From assembly GCF_030908245.1 (NCBI RefSeq), contig NZ_JAVFJJ010000009.1:110447-174446 (forward strand): 64,000 bases of DNA, given 5' to 3'. Made by a program: the position numbers and the translations under genes. Under the pieces are notes generated by a model that made no database searches, was not told the origin of the DNA, and saw only the letters and a list, made by a program, of their open reading frames with translations. Below, piece after piece: positions 1 through 8,157 of this stretch (positions within the stretch are counted from its first letter, which is position 1; each line of letters begins with the position of its first letter). This DNA is from Sinomonas sp. ASV322. GTDB taxonomy: Bacteria; Actinomycetota; Actinomycetes; Actinomycetales; Micrococcaceae.

Positions 1-3000
1 CGGGTCTCGATCGGCACCTCGACGAAGGCCGGGCTGCGATGCGCCCACTCCGAGGACTTGAACACGTCCACGAACGACTGAAGGTCATAAGCCTCATCGA
101 CGAAATCGTCGGCATGGTCGAGGCCCTCGAGGTCGAGCATCGCGCTCTGGGCGAAATACTCCTCGACCCACGCGTGGAACGCCGTCCCGCGTCGCGCCGA
201 CATGCCCGGACGCCGGGGCACCGGGCGCCGCAGCTGACGGACGACCGCCTGGGCGTCCTGTCCCAGGGCGACGACGGCCGAGGCCGAAATGTGCTCCGGC
301 AGGCGAACTCCCATGCCGTCGTCGGCACGGCCGTGCTCTGTGAGGAGGAGCTCGGCCTCTCGAACCCATCCGAGCGCCCTCGGCGAGTGCCGCGCCGTCG
401 CCCGCAATCCTGCCGCGCCCGGCACGCCGACCCCCTCTGGAAGATCGCTCGTGCCGGGCTCTGAGAGCTGCGCTCTGACGGCGCCCGCCGCGTGCTCAAG
501 TGGAGCCCTCCGGCCCGGCGCGAGGCTCAGGCGGTGCCCCGACGCCGCGTCGAGCGGTCCCTCGAGCGGATCGTAGGGCCAGGCAGCGGAGTCAGGCTCG
601 GCGTGGAGCGGATTGTCCTCGGGAAGCTCGGCATCATCGACCCACTCGATGACCGTGAAGCCGCGCTCGGCCGCCGCGTCCCGGAGCTCGACAAGGAAGG
701 GGGAGGGCTGCATGGGCTTGGCCCGCGTAGCTGACCAGGCGCTGCACGTAGCGAGCAGGAGGTCCTTGGCCCGTGTGAAGGCGACGTAGGCGAGCCGCCG
801 CTCTTCGCGCTCGGCGTGCTCGGTCGCGTCCTCGGCGAAGGCCTTCTCGGCGTCGACCCAGCCCTTCTGGTCGGGCTGCTCCGTATCCCATTCCGGCAGT
901 TCCCGCACGTCGCCCCGCAGAGGCCATGGGAGCGCCGCTGGTCCGCTCGTCCATCGGTCATTCCCCCCGCTCGGGAAGGCGCCAAGGTTGAGTCCGGCGA
1001 CGACGACGGCGTCCCATTCGAGTCCCTTCGACGCGTGCACGGTGAGGAGCTGGACGGCACCCGGCGTCGGCTCGTGGGGGGCGATGTCTAGCCCCGATTC
1101 CTCCTCGGCGGCGGCGTCGAGCCACGAGAGGAACGCAAGCAGCTCGGACGACGTGGACTGGGCGAGGAACGACGCCGCCGCTTCCTGGAACGCGTCGAGG
1201 TTGCGCCGAGCGTGATGCACGGACGCTCCCGGGCGGGCCGCGAGCTCGATGTCGAGGAGCAGCGAACGCTCGACGTGCGCGATGAGCGTTCCGAGATCGT
1301 CCGAACTCAGGGTCCGGAGCGTTCGGAGCTCGTCGCGGAGGCGCACGAGACGCGCAGAGGCCCCATCGCTCACGGTACGGCCGGCGCCGGATACCCACCC
1401 CGGCCGAGGAAGCCGGTCGATCGCCTCGACGAGGCTCGCGACATCCGCGAGATCTCCTTCGACGAGCGTTTCGTCCGCCGCGCCTGGAGCGTCGAGGTCC
1501 TGCTCAGCGGGCCGGGCGGCCTGGGCTCTGCGCGCGGCGAGGTGCCGCGACCAATCCGCGAGCGCCATGAGGTCCGCTGGGCCGATGCGCCAGCGTGCCC
1601 CTGCCATGAGCCGCATGAGCGCGTCCGACCGCCCCGGATCCGCGATGACGCGCAGCGTGCTCACGACGTCGATGATCTCCGGCGTGTCGAGGAGCCCGCC
1701 GAGTCCCACCACCTCGTAAGGGATTGCCCGCCGCTCGAACTCGCGCCGGATCGGCTCGAACTGCGCGCGCTTGCGGCACAAGACTGCAAGCGTGGGAAGG
1801 CCAGGCCTTCGGTCGCGGACGAAGGCCTCCAGCTCGATCGCGACCGCGGCGGCCTCGCGGGACTCATCCGCGAAGCGTCCGACGAGCACGCGTCCGTCGG
1901 TCGCGAAGGGACTGGCCTCGAGCGTCCGGACCTCGACCGTCCGCGAGTCCCGCGCATACGACGCCGGGCGGCCGAGTGGATGCGAGACCGTGTTGGCGGT
2001 CGCGAGGACGGTGACGCTGTTGCGCCACGCGGTCGTCAGATGGCTCACTGCCGCGCGCGACCTCGTCCCATCGGAGCGGATCTCGGGGAACGTCTCGGGG
2101 AACGTCGAAAGCTGGCCGGCCGATGCCCCGCGGAAGCCATAGATCGATTGGTTGGGGTCACCGACCGCCATGACGGGATGTCCGTCGCCGAAGAGCTTCG
2201 AGAAGAGCACGGTCTGGGCAAAGGACGTGTCCTGGAACTCATCGAGGAGGACTGTTCGGTATTGCGATCGCACGAGCTGCCCGGCTTCCGGGACGTCGCG
2301 CGCGATCCGCGCCGCGAGCGCGACGAGATCGCCGTAATCGAGAGCGCCGCGCCGGGCTTTGGCCTCCGCGAAACGGGCGACGAGGCCAGCCACCGCAGCC
2401 CGAGAGCGAAGGGTTGCCGAAAGCTTCGCAGCCGCGGCCGAAGGACCCCGGCCCCGTTCGGCCACAAGGGGAAGCTCAGTGAATCGCCCGAATTCGCCGA
2501 GAAGCCATTCTTCGACGTTGCCCGGGTCTTGGAGGTGCTCCGTGCATTCGGCGGCCAGCGTCATGACAGCGCCCACGAGCGTGCTCTTGGCAGGGAAGCC
2601 CTCCCAAATGTCGCCGTCGTATGCTTCGACGACCGTGGCCGCAAGCTGCCAGGACTGTGCCGCGCCGAGCAGCACGGCGTCTCGCTCGATGCCGATCCTC
2701 AGACCGTGATCCTGGACCACCGTATTCGCGAACGAATGGTAGGTCGAAACGCTCGGATCCAGCGCCTCGGGGTCGATCGCCTCGGGGGCCACGTCGATGC
2801 CGCGTTTCCTTGCCGCGCGGGCGAGTTTGGCGAGCTGCGAGCGGATGCGGGCCGAGAGCTCCCCCGCGGCCTTGCGGGTAAACGTCACGCCGAGGATCTC
2901 GTCGGGGCGAACCCATCCGTTGGCCACGAGCCACACGACCCGATCGGCCATGGTGGCCGTCTTCCCGGACCCCGCGCCCGCCACCACGAGCCTCGGCGCG

Positions 3001-3155
3001 AGCGGGGAGGAGATGATCTCCGATTGCTGGGCCGTTGGCTGATGCTGCCCGAGGAGCTCCGCGAGTTCTTCGGGGGTGAATCTCGGTTCAGGTAACTCGG
3101 CCTGGACTGACGGGTCCTTGCCGCGCTGCTCTCGGGACTCACCAGCCGAGGTCAT
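1..3155 (-). CDS. adnB: AdnB subunit of AdnAB helicase-nuclease (3' end truncated by window)
   Basis: Motor and nuclease subunit of the actinobacterial double-strand-break resection complex AdnAB, a UvrD-like SF1 helicase fused to a RecB-family nuclease. The frame opens at ATG 3155, overlapping the adnA stop as ATGA, and stays open to base 1, so about 1050 residues are present. Visible motifs are Walker A GAGSGKT (residues 60-66), TFTRKAA (motif Ia), LLDEFQDTS (motif II) and GDPNQSIYGFRGA (motif III). The last 70 residues contain GTAFHAWVEEYF, the entry to the RecB nuclease fold. The catalytic nuclease core and its last hundred or so residues lie outside the window. The order adnA then adnB matches mycobacteria. 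A plain UvrD/PcrA is excluded by the nuclease domain entry. Confidence 0.9.
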   Translation of the reverse strand, partial: MTSAGESREQRGKDPSVQAELPEPRFTPEELAELLGQHQPTAQQSEIISSPLAPRLVVAGAGSGKTATMADRVVWLVANGWVRPDEILGVTFTRKAAGELSARIRSQLAKLARAARKRGIDVAPEAIDPEALDPSVSTYHSFANTVVQDHGLRIGIERDAVLLGAAQSWQLAATVVEAYDGDIWEGFPAKSTLVGAVMTLAAECTEHLQDPGNVEEWLLGEFGRFTELPLVAERGRGPSAAAAKLSATLRSRAAVAGLVARFAEAKARRGALDYGDLVALAARIARDVPEAGQLVRSQYRTVLLDEFQDTSFAQTVLFSKLFGDGHPVMAVGDPNQSIYGFRGASAGQLSTFPETFPEIRSDGTRSRAAVSHLTTAWRNSVTVLATANTVSHPLGRPASYARDSRTVEVRTLEASPFATDGRVLVGRFADESREAAAVAIELEAFVRDRRPGLPTLAVLCRKRAQFEPIRREFERRAIPYEVVGLGGLLDTPEIIDVVSTLRVIADPGRSDALMRLMAGARWRIGPADLMALADWSRHLAARRAQAARPAEQDLDAPGAADETLVEGDLADVASLVEAIDRLPRPGWVSGAGRTVSDGASARLVRLRDELRTLRTLSSDDLGTLIAHVERSLLLDIELAARPGASVHHARRNLDAFQEAAASFLAQSTSSELLAFLSWLDAAAEEESGLDIAPHEPTPGAVQLLTVHASKGLEWDAVVVAGLNLGAFPSGGNDRWTSGPAALPWPLRGDVRELPEWDTEQPDQKGWVDAEKAFAEDATEHAEREERRLAYVAFTRAKDLLLATCSAWSATRAKPMQPSPFLVELRDAAAERGFTVIEWVDDAELPEDNPLHAEPDSAAWPYDPLEGPLDAASGHRLSLAPGRRAPLEHAAGAVRAQLSEPGTSDLPEGVGVPGAAGLRATARHSPRALGWVREAELLLTEHGRADDGMGVRLPEHISASAVVALGQDAQAVVRQLRRPVPRRPGMSARRGTAFHAWVEEYFAQSAMLDLEGLDHADDFVDEAYDLQSFVDVFKSSEWAHRSPAFVEVPIET

Positions 3156-6100
3156 TCGGTCACCTGCCGACCCCGCGCGCACAGCGGGCAGATGTCTGGA
3201 AGCCGACATCCGCCCGCAAAGCCGGAGCCCGGCTCATGCCTGGCGACGAACTCTGAACCCGCCATGGTCTCGGCCGCCTGTTCCACCAGCTCAACCGCCC
3301 AGCCTGACGCGTCGAGTGGCGGCTGCTGTTGGATCGCCACCGATTTCGCCGTGTCGCCGAGCTGCACAAGCTCGGCACCGCCCGGGCGGGCCTGTCCCGT
3401 GGGCCGCTCGCCGCCGTCGTCCTCGAACGCACCCGCGGTGACTGCCACCTGGTACGCGGCAAGCTGGGCGTGCCGCGGAACGTCCGCGGCCCGAGGCTTG
3501 CTCTTGCCGGTCTTGAGGTCGACGACGACGAGGCGCCCCTCGTCGTCCCGCTCGAGCCGGTCGACCTGACCGCGGATCACGGTCCGCTTGGAGATCTCGG
3601 CTGCGCCCACCCCATCGAGCGCGGCCTCGAAATTCAGCTCGACGCCGACGAGTTCCCGTTCCGAACCCCGCACGTACTCGGCAAGTTTGAGCAGCATCGC
3701 GCCGGCACGCTCGTACTCGCGCCGCCCCTCCCACGAATCCGGGTGCCCCAGGCTTGGCCATCTGCGCTTGAGTTCGGCGTGGAACTCCACGGCCGTTCCG
3801 CGCGGCAGGTCCTGGGCGATCGCGTGCACAAGGGTTCCGAGGCTGCGCGCGAAGTCGGTCGCAGCCTCGCCCCCCGCCGCCGAGACGAACCAGTCGAGAG
3901 GGTTCCTCGCGGCGGTCTCGACCTTCGAAGGCGAGACGAACACCGTCTGGCCCTCGGGAACGACGGGCCCTGTGCTCGACAGGGGCGCAAGCCCGTACCA
4001 GTCGTCGGGGTGCGACCCAGGTGCTCCGGCGCGCGCGAGCCGCGCGAGCAGGGCGACAGCGTCGGCCGCATCTCGGCCGCCTTCCTCGGCCGATTGCCGC
4101 AGCTCGCCGACGAGGGACCGCAGCCCGAGCATGCGTGGGACATCGGTGTACGGGCGAACGGCTCTTCCGTCGGGCAAGGGGTCGATGAGGTCGAGGAACG
4201 ACGAGGGAACCTCGTCCTCCGAGCGCACGCCCGTGCAGACCAGGCGTTCCGTGGCCCGGGACACGACCGCCGAAAACATGCGCAATTCGTCGTACCGGAT
4301 GTCGCGAAGGCGCGAGCGTGAGGTCACCAGCATCGCCTCGACAGGACCGAGTTCGAGGCAGTCCGTGAACATCGTGCTGCCCAAGAGCTCCCCTCGAAGG
4401 CGATTGTTGGGCCACACCCCGTCTTGGAGTCCGATGACGAACACAAGGCGCCACTCGCGTCCCACCGCGCTCGCCGGGGTGAGGAGTTCGACGGCGTCGT
4501 CGGCCTGGGCGCGCGGCGCGAGGGTGTCCATGGGGATCTCCTGGTCGAGGAGATAGTCGAGGAACTGCCCGGGCGAGGCCCCCGGGAGGCGGTCCACATA
4601 GCGCTCGGCCGTGTGGAAGAGGGCCATGAGGGCGTCGAGATCGCGGTCGGCTCGCAGGCCGACGGGCCCGCCGCCGATGGCGAGCGAATACCATCGCCGC
4701 CAGAGGGCCGCCGCGTCCCAGAGGCCCCACAGAACGGTCTCGGCCGTCGCCCCTGGCTCTGCTGCGGCCGCTCTCCCCCGCTCGAGCATCCGCGCGACCC
4801 TCCGCGCGGCCTGGCCCTCGACGCCGAGCTCGTCCAGCACACCGGGAGCCTCGACCGCTTCGATGAGGAGGGCATCGCTCGCCCGCCCGCCGCCCGAAGA
4901 GAGTTCGAGCTGGCGCAGGGATTGGCGCAGGCGCCGGAGCTCGAGCGCGGAGGCCCCGCCGATCCGCGACATCAGGAGCTCAACGACCGTCTCGGCGGTC
5001 AGCGAGCTCGGATCGACGACGGCGCGATAGGCCGAGAGAAGCGGCCGCACCGCAGCTTCGTCGCGAACGGCCGTCTCCGCTACCGGGACCTTGACGGGGA
5101 TGCCCTGCGAGGCGAGGAAGCGCTGCGCCTGCGCGAGCTTGACCCCCGAGCGCACCATGATGGCGATCTCGCCGTAGCCGAGCCCGCCGAGCAGGTGGGC
5201 ATCCTGAATCCGATGGGCGACGTATCGCAGCTCGTGCATGGGCGAATGCAGGACATGCGCTTCGACTTCGCTGAGCGGATCGACGAGTTCGGCGTGCTCG
5301 AGCTGCCGCGCCTTCTGGCCCCCGGGCACGGCCGAGATGCGCGACGCAACGGCCTGCCATGCGACCGACACTGCAGGAGGCATTCGGTGCGACGTCGCCA
5401 AGGCCACCTCGGTCAGCCCGCCGAGCAGTTCGCCGAGCCGCGATACGAGCTCCGGGCGCGCGCCTCGAAAACCCTGGACGACGACGTCGGGGGCCGCCGA
5501 CACGATGACGTCCCGCCCTTCGCCGAGCACAGACACGAGTTCGAGCACGGCCGGGTTGGCCTCCTGGATGTCGTCGACGACCAAGAGCGCGAGCCTGCGT
5601 CGCTCCGCCGCAAGGAGTTCGGCGTCGTCGAGCAGGATCTGGCGGGCGGCTGTGATGATGCCTGCGGGATCGAATGCCTCAGGCATGCGGAGTTCGAGGA
5701 CGTCGCGGTACTCGCGGAAGAGCTCCGCCGCGGCCTCCCACTCGGGTCTCTGGGTGCGACGCCCGAGCTCGGCGAGCTCATGCGCCGTCGTGCCGTATTC
5801 CGTGACGCGGTCGACGAGCTCGCGCACCTCGTGCCGGAATCCGCGGGTTCCGAGGGCCGATTCGAGGCCCCGGGGCCACGCGGGCCCCCGGCCCGTCTTG
5901 GCGTGCCCTTCGAGCAGCTCCCTGATGATGAGGTCCTGCTCGGCGCCGGACAGGAGGCGCGGCGCGCGCGGAAGCCACTCGATCCGTCCCTCCGAGCGGG
6001 CGCGCCGGATGAGGTCGAAGGCATACGACTGCCACGTGCGCGCAGGCGGCGAGCTGAGGCTGCGATCAAGCCGCGCGGTGAAGCCGTCGCGCAGGCGCGC

Positions 6101-6427
6101 CGATGCGGCCCTCGACGGCGCCACGAGCAGCACCTGCGAGGGATCGACGCCGTCCCGCTCGACCCGCACGGCGGCTGCCTCAACCAGCACGCTGCTCTTG
6201 CCCGTTCCCGGAGCGCCCCACACGAGCACGGGACCCACTCCTTGGCGCAGCTCGATGACGGCTCGCTGGTCGGGCGAGGGGTCGAGGCCTGAGCGCGAGG
6301 CCCGCGGCAACGGCGGCAGGAGGGTCAGGCCCGCGTCGCGGGACGGCGCTTCGACGCGCGGAGCCTCTGGCCCGAGCTGGGTGTGGCTGGTCTCGTGATG
6401 GCGGATGGTCGGCGCGAAAACCGTCAT
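3152..6427 (-). CDS. adnA: AdnA subunit of AdnAB helicase-nuclease
   Basis: Partner subunit of AdnB in DNA end resection; 1091 residues, a usual length for the family. Walker A is GAPGTGKS (residues about 71-78). The Walker B region reads VVDDIQE rather than the DEFQ of AdnB, in keeping with AdnA being the lesser motor. The C-terminal 140 residues carry the RecB nuclease motifs GQVDRL, VVDLKTGK and QLAAYQ. The tail ends C-x5-C-x2-C, part of the usual Fe-S cysteine set; the expected first cysteine (in the position before PLDWF) is Asn. ATG 6427 was chosen because it overlaps the stop of the upstream alkyltransferase-like gene as ATGA; longer starts would run far into that gene. Stop and adnB start also overlap, so the three genes look like one transcript. 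Confidence 0.9.
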   Translation of the reverse strand: MTVFAPTIRHHETSHTQLGPEAPRVEAPSRDAGLTLLPPLPRASRSGLDPSPDQRAVIELRQGVGPVLVWGAPGTGKSSVLVEAAAVRVERDGVDPSQVLLVAPSRAASARLRDGFTARLDRSLSSPPARTWQSYAFDLIRRARSEGRIEWLPRAPRLLSGAEQDLIIRELLEGHAKTGRGPAWPRGLESALGTRGFRHEVRELVDRVTEYGTTAHELAELGRRTQRPEWEAAAELFREYRDVLELRMPEAFDPAGIITAARQILLDDAELLAAERRRLALLVVDDIQEANPAVLELVSVLGEGRDVIVSAAPDVVVQGFRGARPELVSRLGELLGGLTEVALATSHRMPPAVSVAWQAVASRISAVPGGQKARQLEHAELVDPLSEVEAHVLHSPMHELRYVAHRIQDAHLLGGLGYGEIAIMVRSGVKLAQAQRFLASQGIPVKVPVAETAVRDEAAVRPLLSAYRAVVDPSSLTAETVVELLMSRIGGASALELRRLRQSLRQLELSSGGGRASDALLIEAVEAPGVLDELGVEGQAARRVARMLERGRAAAAEPGATAETVLWGLWDAAALWRRWYSLAIGGGPVGLRADRDLDALMALFHTAERYVDRLPGASPGQFLDYLLDQEIPMDTLAPRAQADDAVELLTPASAVGREWRLVFVIGLQDGVWPNNRLRGELLGSTMFTDCLELGPVEAMLVTSRSRLRDIRYDELRMFSAVVSRATERLVCTGVRSEDEVPSSFLDLIDPLPDGRAVRPYTDVPRMLGLRSLVGELRQSAEEGGRDAADAVALLARLARAGAPGSHPDDWYGLAPLSSTGPVVPEGQTVFVSPSKVETAARNPLDWFVSAAGGEAATDFARSLGTLVHAIAQDLPRGTAVEFHAELKRRWPSLGHPDSWEGRREYERAGAMLLKLAEYVRGSERELVGVELNFEAALDGVGAAEISKRTVIRGQVDRLERDDEGRLVVVDLKTGKSKPRAADVPRHAQLAAYQVAVTAGAFEDDGGERPTGQARPGGAELVQLGDTAKSVAIQQQPPLDASGWAVELVEQAAETMAGSEFVARHEPGSGFAGGCRLPDICPLCARGRQVTE

Positions 6428-6834
6428 GGCTCGATCCCACCATCGGGGTCCGACATTTTCCGGTGCCGGCCGTGAGTCCGGTCCCAGAGCGCTTCGGCGA
6501 CCGCGTCGACAGCGTCGAGTTCGCCGTCGTCGGGCGCCCAGCGGGCCCGGCCCATATCGACGCGCCACGAGCCGACGCCGGGCGTTCCGCGGAGCGGCGT
6601 TCCCTCGTCGATGTAGCGGGCGAGCGCCTCGCGCTCGTGCCCCTCGGGGGCGCCCCCGTTCGCCTTGATGACGCGCCACCAGGCGGCCTGTCCCCCGTAG
6701 TGGGACATGACCGAGCCGACTTGGCGGGGTCCGCCCGCCCCAAGCAGCTCGGCGACGTCGCCGTAGGCGAGGACTGTTCCGGATGGGACAAGGTCGACGA
6801 CGGCCAACACCGCCTCAACGTACTCGTCCCGCAT
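6424..6834 (-). CDS. Alkyltransferase-like (MGMT-family) protein
   Basis: A 136-residue protein of the O6-alkylguanine-DNA alkyltransferase-like (ATL) family. It keeps the DNA-binding winged-helix hallmarks (PSGTVLAYGDVAELLG near the N-terminus, GSWRVDMG later). The active-site PCHR motif of true methyltransferases is replaced by AAWWRVIKANGG, so no acceptor cysteine is present. ATL proteins bind alkylated guanine and hand it to excision repair. ATG 6834 is preferred over GTG 6840 because a TAGGCT hexamer lies exactly 7 nt upstream of it, the leaderless spacing seen elsewhere in the window. The gene heads the adnAB transcript; an MGMT gene also lies near adnAB in mycobacteria (Rv3204). Confidence 0.85.
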   Translation of the reverse strand: MRDEYVEAVLAVVDLVPSGTVLAYGDVAELLGAGGPRQVGSVMSHYGGQAAWWRVIKANGGAPEGHEREALARYIDEGTPLRGTPGVGSWRVDMGRARWAPDDGELDAVDAVAEALWDRTHGRHRKMSDPDGGIEP

Positions 6835-6841
6835 GCCCACC

Positions 6842-6847
6842 AGCCTA
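6842..6847 (-). promoter_or_regulatory. -10 hexamer, leaderless promoter of the ATL-adnA-adnB operon
   Basis: TAGGCT on the minus strand, 7 nt before ATG 6834. Transcription would start at or next to the start codon. This decides between two in-frame starts (GTG 6840, ATG 6834). Confidence 0.55.
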
Positions 6848-6928
6848 GGGTGTGCCGCTCGTGCTGCCGGTGCGCCATGCGGGTGGAGGCGGAGTCAGGT
6901 TCAGACGGGGCCCATCAGCAACGGCGCG

Positions 6929-6959
6929 ACTCTGATTCCGGCGTGACTCTGATTCCGGA
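6929..6959. repeat. Tandem 14-bp direct repeat upstream of the Lgt-like gene
   Basis: GACTCTGATTCCGG occurs at 6929-6942 and again at 6946-6959 with a 3-bp spacer, a 17-bp period. It lies between the divergent ATL and Lgt-like promoters. It could be a protein-binding site or a chance duplication; no further copy was noticed in the window. Confidence 0.7.
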
Positions 6960-7042
6960 GGGACCCGATGATCGCTGAACGCCGGATTGCCGGCAAAGGA
7001 AAACGTGCTGCCGCCTGCCTGTTCCCGTGGGCTCCCGGGGTC

Positions 7043-7048
7043 TACTGT
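7043..7048 (+). promoter_or_regulatory. -10 hexamer, leaderless promoter of the Lgt-like/radical SAM operon
   Basis: TACTGT, 6 nt before ATG 7055. It supports ATG 7055 over an upstream in-frame start at 6968 that would add 29 non-family residues. Confidence 0.5.
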
Positions 7049-7054
7049 GTTCGA

Positions 7055-7810
7055 ATGATCGGGCTGCCGTTCGCCGGGAACGGACTGGTGCATGGCATCT
7101 TCATGGGCGTGGGCATCGCGGCCGCCCTCATCTTCTACGCCTTCGAGACGCGGCGCCGCGGCCTCACCGACGCCCGGCTGTGGACCCTCGCCGGTTTCGC
7201 CCTCGCGTTCGGCGCCGTCGGCTCTCGGTTCACGTGGGATTTCACCCGGCAGGCGTCCCCGGCCCAGTGGTGGTTCGACGGCGACCGCAGCATCCTCGCG
7301 GGTCTCGTCGGCGCATGGATCGGCGTCCATCTGGGAAAGCGTCTCATCGGCTACAGGGAATCCACAGGAGATCTCTTCGCGCCCGCGATCGCGCTGGCGA
7401 TGAGCCTCGGGCGGATCGGCTGCCTCCTCACCGAACTGCCCGGCACCCCGACCGGAGGCAGCTGGGGGATGGTCCTGACACCGGCCCAGGCCGCGCTGCT
7501 CGGCGGCCCGGCCGCGATCGGGCTCCACCCCTCGTTCGCGTACGAGATCGTCTTCCACGCCACCGCGTTCGCGCTCATGGTGCGCTACCGCGACCGCGTG
7601 AGGCGCACAGGGGACCTGTTCATCTGCTACGTCGCCGCCTACGCGCTCTTCCGCTTCGGCGTCGAATTCGTGCGCGGCAATGAAGAGCTGTGGCTGGGGA
7701 TGAGCCGACCGCAGTGGTTCCTTCTGGCCGTGCTGCCCCTGCTGGCCTGGCGGGTGTGGCGGGTGTTCGCCAGACCCGTTGCCGCGAAATTGGAGGGAAG
7801 GGCGGTATGA
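7055..7810 (+). CDS. Lgt-like (prolipoprotein diacylglyceryl transferase family) membrane protein
   Basis: A 251-residue polytopic membrane protein that clearly belongs to the Lgt fold: GRIGCLLTELPGTPT (119-133) matches the Lgt signature, followed by HPSFAYE (158-164) and FRFGVEFVRG (199-208). It departs from true Lgt at key places. The HGG motif holding the essential histidine is replaced by ILAGLVGAWIG (80-90), and the usual GRxGNF reads GRIGCL. It is therefore probably not the housekeeping lipoprotein modifier, although it may still bind phosphatidylglycerol or a related lipid (inference). It is the first gene of a four-gene operon whose every junction is a 4-nt overlap, so its product most likely works with the radical SAM enzyme downstream. 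Confidence 0.8.
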   Translation: MIGLPFAGNGLVHGIFMGVGIAAALIFYAFETRRRGLTDARLWTLAGFALAFGAVGSRFTWDFTRQASPAQWWFDGDRSILAGLVGAWIGVHLGKRLIGYRESTGDLFAPAIALAMSLGRIGCLLTELPGTPTGGSWGMVLTPAQAALLGGPAAIGLHPSFAYEIVFHATAFALMVRYRDRVRRTGDLFICYVAAYALFRFGVEFVRGNEELWLGMSRPQWFLLAVLPLLAWRVWRVFARPVAAKLEGRAV

Positions 7811-8157
7811 GCGAGGAACCCCCAGACAGCCCCCAGCCCCCGCGGGCGCCCGAGCCGCGCCGGCCATCATGGCCGCGCCGGCTACTGCGGCGCCCGGGCG
7901 TCTCCCTGCTGCTCGGGATTGGGGCCGGGGTCGTGGCGCTCTTCCTGCTGGGCCTGCTGGCCACGGGGATCTCCGCCGCCTCAGGCGCCTGGTCGTTGCT
8001 GCCGTTTGCCGTGTATCTGGTCGGGGCAATCGTGCTCGCGGTGAGGCCTGTGACATCTCGCTTCGGCGCGGGATTGCTGCTCGCGATCGGGGTCTGGGTG
8101 CTCATCGGCGCCGGTGTCTGCGTCGCGCTATTGAACAACCCGAGAGGATTCGTGTGA
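7807..8157 (+). CDS. Small membrane protein of unknown function
   Basis: A 116-residue protein not recognised by family. It has a proline/arginine-rich cytoplasmic N-terminus (residues 1-30) followed by three hydrophobic segments at about 32-53, 62-79 and 87-109. ATG 7807 overlaps the stop of the Lgt-like gene as ATGA, and its own stop overlaps the GTG start of the radical SAM gene. The tight coupling suggests a subunit or membrane anchor for the neighbouring enzymes. No catalytic motif is visible. Confidence 0.8.
   Translation: MSEEPPDSPQPPRAPEPRRPSWPRRLLRRPGVSLLLGIGAGVVALFLLGLLATGISAASGAWSLLPFAVYLVGAIVLAVRPVTSRFGAGLLLAIGVWVLIGAGVCVALLNNPRGFV

Noticed and set aside
1212..3095. Long plus-strand open frame (627 codons) opposite adnB
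   Set aside because: Antisense shadow of adnB in high-GC DNA; the protein is Arg/Glu-rich with no family motif, while the minus strand reads a clean helicase.
4424..6292. Long plus-strand open frame opposite adnA
   Set aside because: Antisense shadow; composition is typical of reversed codons and no domain is visible.
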